DNA of 46,152 bases, taken from the NCBI RefSeq assembly GCF_943193195.1, contig NZ_CALPDG010000030.1, positions 1-46,152 on the forward strand. The letters are read 5' to 3'. The translations under genes and the position numbers were made by a program. Positions 42,144-46,152 of this stretch are shown in pieces (position 1 is the first letter of the stretch; every line of letters begins with the position of its first letter). This DNA is from Mediterraneibacter agrestimuris. Its GTDB lineage: Bacteria > Bacillota > Clostridia > Lachnospirales > Lachnospiraceae. The notes under the pieces were generated by a model, which saw nothing but the letters and a program-made list of their open reading frames with translations, had not been told where the DNA came from and did not search any database.

Positions 42144-42190
42144 GTATCATCCGTGACGTCTACACACAGGGAAATGGATGAAGAGGTTGT
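42144..42190. other. attR
   Basis: The element arm GTATCATCCGTGACGTCTAC (42144 onward, to 42166) meets CA (42167-42168) and then GGGAAATGGATGAAG of the response-regulator gene. Joined to the left arm, it gives a 48-bp palindrome around CA. Confidence 0.75.
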
Positions 42191-42665
42191 GATTATGTTT
42201 ATCACAAATATGGCTCAGTATGCTCTTTTCGGATATTCTGTGGGTGCACTTGATTTTGTGATGAAACCCGTCAATTACTATACATTTGCAATGAAAGTGC
42301 GCCGTGTACTGAAACGTGTGCAGAAGAAAGAATCTGCGCAGAGAGTGGTGGTATTGAATCTGACAGATGGATTAAAGAAAATAGAAACAAAACAGATTTA
42401 TTTTGTGGAAATCCAGAACAGACTGTTGCATTACTATACAACAGAAGGGGAATATGTTGTAAAAGGGACGATGCAGAGTGCAGAGAAAATGCTGGAAGCA
42501 GATACCTTTCTAAAATGCAATCACTGGTATCTGGTGAATCTTCGGCATGTAAAAGAAGTAAAGAAGAATATCGTGGTTGTAGGAACGCATGAGTTGGAGA
42601 TCAGCCGGAGAAATAAAACCATGTTTCTGAAAGCGTTGACAGATTATCTGGGAGAGAATATATGA
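42169..42665 (+). pseudogene. LytTR response regulator, 3' part
   Basis: Codons 73-237 of the split regulator: the rest of the receiver (VVIMFITNMAQYALFGYSVG, LDFVMKPVNYYTF with the conserved Lys) and a complete LytTR DNA-binding domain (about 138-234, LKKIETKQIYFVEIQNRLLH, FLKCNHWYLVNLRHVKEVKK). The first in-frame ATG is 42174. A truncated protein made from there would have the DNA-binding domain but no phosphorylation site. The gene is followed 28 nt later by its sensor kinase. Confidence 0.9.
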
Positions 42666-42693
42666 ATGTAAACAGCAGTAGAGAGGAAACACT

Positions 42694-44004
42694 ATGATAA
42701 ATATAATTGACTGGTTGCGCTTCTGGGTGTTTCAGTGTTGTTTCTGGTCTTCCGGAGCAGTGTTCGCGTATCCACTGGAAAAGAGGAAAAATTTTAAGTT
42801 AAAAATGCTCGGCTTTACCGGAATCATTCTGGTCTATTCTTTGCTGTTTCAATTTATCTTCTGGAACGGAACGGTGGAAGTAGAGTTCGTTTTCCGGATC
42901 ATCAGTAGTTTTCTGATGGTTCTGTTTTTGTATGCCGGATGGGAATCCAATTTTTCCACTGCGGTTTATAATGCGGTCTGGGCAATTGTTCTGTGGCAGC
43001 TCTTGACGGAAGTGTGGACGGTGATAGAATTTCTGGGAGGATCATTTTTCGAAACATATCCTTATATGGTGCCGATGGGAATGATCCTGCTTTTTGTGGT
43101 GAATGATATGATTGTGGCGAAGACGATCGGAAAATGGATGCCGATCGACAGACGTATGATCGGACCAAGACAGCTTACATCGGCGGTGTTGATCTTTGTA
43201 ATCATAGAAATTCTCGCCATGTCGGCAGAACTGCGGCATATTTCTGATTACAGCAGTGAGTGGAAGGTGCTCTATATTTCACAGATCCTTTTGATTGTGA
43301 TCCTCTATATGCAGAATGAGCTGTTCAAAAAGAGTGTGATGAGGCAGGAGCTGGAGATTATGAACCTTCTCTGGAAGAACAAGCAGGAGCAGTATGAGTT
43401 GACGAAAGAAAATATTGCACTGATCAATCAGAAATGCCATGACCTGAAACATCAGATCCGTGCGCTTCGGAAATTGGAAAAAGTAGAATTTGATAAATAC
43501 TTAGGTGAAATTGAGGATTCTGTCCGAATTTATGAGGCAATCGTAAAGACCGGAAATGATGTATTTGACACGGTTTTGACGGAGAAGGGCTTATACTGCA
43601 AAGACAGGGAGATTCAGGTTTCCTGTGTGGCAGATGGAAGTCAGATGGGTTTTATAGAAACAATTGATCTCTACGCTATCCTTGGGAATGCAATGGATAA
43701 TGCGATTGAAGCGGTAGAAAAATTTGCGGAAGCAGAGAAACGTCAGATTGATGTCATGATCTGCCGGCAGCAGAATTTTCTGGTAATGAACTTTATCAAT
43801 CCGGTAGCGGAGCAGCTGGTTTATGAAGACGGACTGCCGGTCAGCACCAAGGGAGACCGGGAATATCACGGGTTTGGTCTTCGGAGTATGAGACATTTTG
43901 TAAAAAAATATGAGGGATTTTTGAATATCAGCGAAGAAGATGGATGTTTTTGGCTGAAAATTATGATTCCAATTCCACAGGGATCGATAAAAAGCGCCAC
44001 TTAG
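42694..44004 (+). CDS. GHKL sensor histidine kinase (AgrC/LytS-like)
   Basis: This 436-residue protein has about six membrane helices in residues 1-205, then a dimerisation helix with the phospho-acceptor His in NQKCHDLKHQIRALRK. The GHKL ATPase has an N box (LYAILGNAMDNAIEAVEK) and G box (YHGFGLRSMRHFVKKYEG). It would phosphorylate the neighbouring LytTR regulator after sensing a peptide or another signal at the membrane. No peptide gene is visible within the window. With the regulator split, the kinase is currently without its cognate partner. Confidence 0.9.
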   Translation: MINIIDWLRFWVFQCCFWSSGAVFAYPLEKRKNFKLKMLGFTGIILVYSLLFQFIFWNGTVEVEFVFRIISSFLMVLFLYAGWESNFSTAVYNAVWAIVLWQLLTEVWTVIEFLGGSFFETYPYMVPMGMILLFVVNDMIVAKTIGKWMPIDRRMIGPRQLTSAVLIFVIIEILAMSAELRHISDYSSEWKVLYISQILLIVILYMQNELFKKSVMRQELEIMNLLWKNKQEQYELTKENIALINQKCHDLKHQIRALRKLEKVEFDKYLGEIEDSVRIYEAIVKTGNDVFDTVLTEKGLYCKDREIQVSCVADGSQMGFIETIDLYAILGNAMDNAIEAVEKFAEAEKRQIDVMICRQQNFLVMNFINPVAEQLVYEDGLPVSTKGDREYHGFGLRSMRHFVKKYEGFLNISEEDGCFWLKIMIPIPQGSIKSAT

Positions 44005-44015
44005 GCGCTTTTTTT
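43988..44015 (+). terminator. Terminator overlapping kinase stop
   Basis: AAAAAGCGCC and GGCGCTTTTTTT form a stem of 9-10 bp around ACTTA. The stop codon of the kinase lies within the loop. Confidence 0.85.
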
Positions 44016-44136
44016 GACCACTTAGGTTGTGGAGAGTTGTGTTCTTTGGTAAATATGACTATAATACAAAGATATAAAGAATAAAAAATAACAAAATTTA
44101 CCAATCTATAAGGAGGCGTAAGGGCGGGCTTAAGAA

Positions 44137-46065
44137 ATGAGAAGAGTTGAAAAAATTATGAAGGGCTGGAGTTTTACCGGCAAAAGTGGAATGAGGGAGC
44201 CGGTAGAGCTTCCGCACACATGGAATGGAAAAGACGGACAGGACGGAGGGGATGACTATTTCCGTGCCGCCTGTACCTATGACTGCATGGTGAAGAGACC
44301 GGAATATGCAGCAGATGAGAGGGTTTATCTTCAGTTCCATGGAGTAAATGCCAGTGCAACGGTCATTCTGAATGATCAGGTAATATGCCGAAGGGACGGC
44401 GGATATGCCACATTTCGCATGGATGTCACAGATGTTCTTCAGGATGAGAACAGGCTGAAAGTAGAGGTAGATAACAGTGTAAATGACCGCGTGTATCCAC
44501 AGAAGGCAGACTTTACTTTCTATGGAGGAATTTATCGGGATGTAGAATTACTGATTGTGCCGGAAGGACATTTTGATCTGGATTATTTCGGCGGTCCGGG
44601 TATGAAATATACCACAGAAGTTTTCGGGAAAAATGCGAAGATACATGTCACTTCTTATGTAAATGAAGCAGCAGAGAGAGCAGGAGCGGTCACAAAGATC
44701 ACGCTTCTGAATGCCGAAGGCAATCAAGTGGCACAGGCCGAAGGAAATGATACAACCTTAGAAGTGTCAGATGTACATCTTTGGGATGGATTGGAAGATC
44801 CATATTTGTATGTGTTGAAAGCAGAACTTGTGAAGGATGGAATTGTAGTGGATGAGATTACCTGTAATTGTGGAGTCCGCTATTTTGAGTTCAGTCCGAA
44901 GGACGGGTTTCATTTGAATGGAAGACCTTATCCGCTCCATGGGGTATCCCGTCATCAGGATTACAGAGATCTTGGAAATGCGATCTCAAAGGCAGAGCAT
45001 GACCGGGATATGGAACTGATCCGTGAAGTGGGTGCAAATACGATCCGGCTTGCGCATTACCAGCATGACCAGTATTTTTATGATTTGTGTGATAAGTACG
45101 GCATGATCGTATGGGCAGAGATTCCATATATTTCAGAACATCTGGCAAATGGGAACGAAAATACCATTTTACAGATGACAGAACTGATTATTCAGAACTA
45201 TAACCACCCATGTATCGTGACATGGGGGGTTTCTAATGAAATTACAATCTCAGGAAAGAAATTAAAGAAACAGATGCTGGCAAACCATCATGTATTAAAT
45301 AATCTCTGCCATGAGATGGATGCGGAAAGACCGACGACACTGGCGTGTTTTGCGATGTGCCCGCACTGGCATCCGGTGGCACACATTACCGATCTGGTAG
45401 GATGGAATCTGTACCTTGGATGGTATGTACCATTTTTTTGGCTGAATGATCTCTGGATCAGATTCTGGCATTTCTTATATCCAGACAGACGATTGTGCTA
45501 TTCCGAGTATGGTGCAGAAGGTATGCCGAATCTTCACAGCGCAAAACCGAAACGGGGAGATAATACCGAAGAATATCAGTGTAAATATCATGAATATATG
45601 CTGGAATGTTTCAAACGTTTTCCATATATGTGGGCAACTTATTACTGGAACATGTTTGATTTTGCGGCAGATGCAAGAAATCAGGGCGGTGAGCCCGGCA
45701 TGAATCACAAAGGTATGATTACGTTTGACCGTAAACTGAAAAAGGATGTATTTTATCTTTACAAGGCATATTGGACAAAAGATCCGTTCATTTATCTTGC
45801 GGGAAAACGTTATGAATACCGGGCAGAGACAACGACAGAAATTACAGTGTACTCTAACTTAAATGAAGTATCACTTTATAATAACGGCAAACTGGTCGGA
45901 ACAAAGAAAGGCGAAAAGGTCTTCAAATTCCAAATGACTATGGAGGCTGAAAATAAGTTGGAGGCAAAATCCGGGGAATGGGAAGACAGCACTGTGATTT
46001 ATAAAACAGATCAGCCGCAACCAGAATATAAGATGGCAAAAGGTGACAGTTCGAACTGGATGTAG
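44137..46065 (+). CDS. Glycoside hydrolase family 2 (beta-galactosidase/glucuronidase type)
   Basis: The 642-residue cytosolic enzyme has a jelly-roll sugar-binding domain (about 1-165, WNGKDGQDGGDDYFRAACTY, FHGVNASATVILND), an immunoglobulin-like domain (165-260) and a TIM barrel. Catalytic residues are the acid/base Glu368 in TWGVSNEIT and the nucleophile Glu457 in LCYSEYGAEG, with GVSRHQDYRDLG before them. Length is close to small GH2 enzymes. The substrate is not deducible. The start is uncertain: ATG 44137 or the ATG seven codons later. AAGGAGGC lies upstream but about 20 nt away. Confidence 0.85.
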   Translation: MRRVEKIMKGWSFTGKSGMREPVELPHTWNGKDGQDGGDDYFRAACTYDCMVKRPEYAADERVYLQFHGVNASATVILNDQVICRRDGGYATFRMDVTDVLQDENRLKVEVDNSVNDRVYPQKADFTFYGGIYRDVELLIVPEGHFDLDYFGGPGMKYTTEVFGKNAKIHVTSYVNEAAERAGAVTKITLLNAEGNQVAQAEGNDTTLEVSDVHLWDGLEDPYLYVLKAELVKDGIVVDEITCNCGVRYFEFSPKDGFHLNGRPYPLHGVSRHQDYRDLGNAISKAEHDRDMELIREVGANTIRLAHYQHDQYFYDLCDKYGMIVWAEIPYISEHLANGNENTILQMTELIIQNYNHPCIVTWGVSNEITISGKKLKKQMLANHHVLNNLCHEMDAERPTTLACFAMCPHWHPVAHITDLVGWNLYLGWYVPFFWLNDLWIRFWHFLYPDRRLCYSEYGAEGMPNLHSAKPKRGDNTEEYQCKYHEYMLECFKRFPYMWATYYWNMFDFAADARNQGGEPGMNHKGMITFDRKLKKDVFYLYKAYWTKDPFIYLAGKRYEYRAETTTEITVYSNLNEVSLYNNGKLVGTKKGEKVFKFQMTMEAENKLEAKSGEWEDSTVIYKTDQPQPEYKMAKGDSSNWM

Positions 46066-46068
46066 TTG

Positions 46069-46152
46069 ATCATTCGTAACAGTTCAGCCCAGGACTTTGC
46101 ACTGGCTGCAAAGTCCGTGAAATAACGTATAGGTAGAGATGCATCAAGCCAC
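46069..46152 (+). repeat. MITE/REP-like element, left part, cut by window end
   Basis: GTAACAGTTCAGC followed by the hairpin GGACTTTGCA/TGCAAAGTCC parallels 7081-7125. The stem differs at one base pair (G-C against C-G), keeping the pairing. Confidence 0.6.

Larger units (their letters stand above)
8360..42166. mobile_element. Integrated ICE/IME-type element of about 33.8 kb
   Basis: The limits follow from the split response-regulator gene and from the inverted terminal arms at 8362-8384 and 42144-42166. Two large serine recombinases (36989-39933) are the likely integrases. Backbone genes include a coupling-type ATPase, a replication-relaxation protein and two orphan DNA methyltransferases. 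No VirB4-type ATPase, lytic transglycosylase or clear relaxase is visible, so the element is probably mobilised by another system or decayed. It also carries a CPR-like cargo segment (about 8600-20930) that looks like a nested insertion. Confidence 0.85.

Noticed and set aside
8300-42200. The window as a chimeric assembly
   Set aside because: Exact restoration of the split regulator, matching att arms, and paired modules at both ends of the CPR-like part all favour real DNA, though long reads would be decisive.

Overview
The window looks like a Lachnospiraceae-type Firmicute (gut clostridium). Evidence is the moderate GC, strong GGAGG-type ribosome binding sites, a PPi-type phosphofructokinase, a PadR/HAAS pair and an AgrA/LytTR-type two-component system. 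It has three parts: left chromosomal flank (about 1-8360), one integrated element of about 33.8 kb (8360-42166), and right chromosomal flank (42167-46152).

The left flank carries an Old-Yellow-Enzyme/BaiCD-like enoate reductase followed by the two subunits of an aconitase-X-type dehydratase, a PadR regulator with its HAAS membrane partner, a phosphofructokinase on the minus strand, a 150-bp MITE-like palindrome, a small zinc-ribbon/DUF1801 protein, and the first 72 codons of a LytTR response regulator. The right flank carries the rest of that regulator, its GHKL sensor kinase and a glycoside hydrolase family 2 enzyme. Removing 8360-42166 and joining at a CA dinucleotide restores a perfect 237-codon regulator frame, so the element has split a signalling gene. 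The joined element ends form a 48-bp imperfect palindrome, as expected of a large serine recombinase attP. Two overlapping large serine recombinase genes lie near the right end.

Inside the element there are two kinds of DNA. The segment 25380-39933 is a plus-strand clostridial ICE-type backbone: MT-A70 methyltransferase, coupling-type ATPase, replication-relaxation protein, Dcm methyltransferase with a second conserved reading frame nested in it, amidoligase plus gamma-glutamylcyclotransferase, several small DUF proteins and the serine recombinases. No complete mating-pair apparatus or recognisable relaxase was found, so it is probably mobilisable or decayed. The segment about 8600-20930 is different. 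It encodes a TrbL/VirB6-like polytopic protein, a partner membrane protein, a DUF11-like surface protein and a lipoprotein that resemble Saccharibacteria (CPR) proteins. It is bounded by two inverted copies of an unusual noncoding module.

Each module has two divergent parts: a promoter driving a structured RNA that runs into an asparagine-codon-rich 'template-like' cassette, and, about 80 bp away in the other direction, a 'variable-like' copy of the same protein C-terminus (FVRSG...GF(S/P)LR). The RNA leader keeps the same fold with compensatory changes in the two modules, and the template cassette is bracketed by a 10-nt complementary pair. Differences between the template-like and variable-like copies of module A are enriched at adenines. 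This resembles a diversity-generating retroelement RNA/cassette system, but no reverse transcriptase is present in the window. Next to it is a probable inverton: 18-bp inverted repeats around a promoter, between a small tyrosine recombinase and a surface-protein operon. A second block (21641-25297) is bounded by 60-bp inverted repeats containing 11-bp iterated sequences. All assignments come from reading motifs by eye; no database search was possible.
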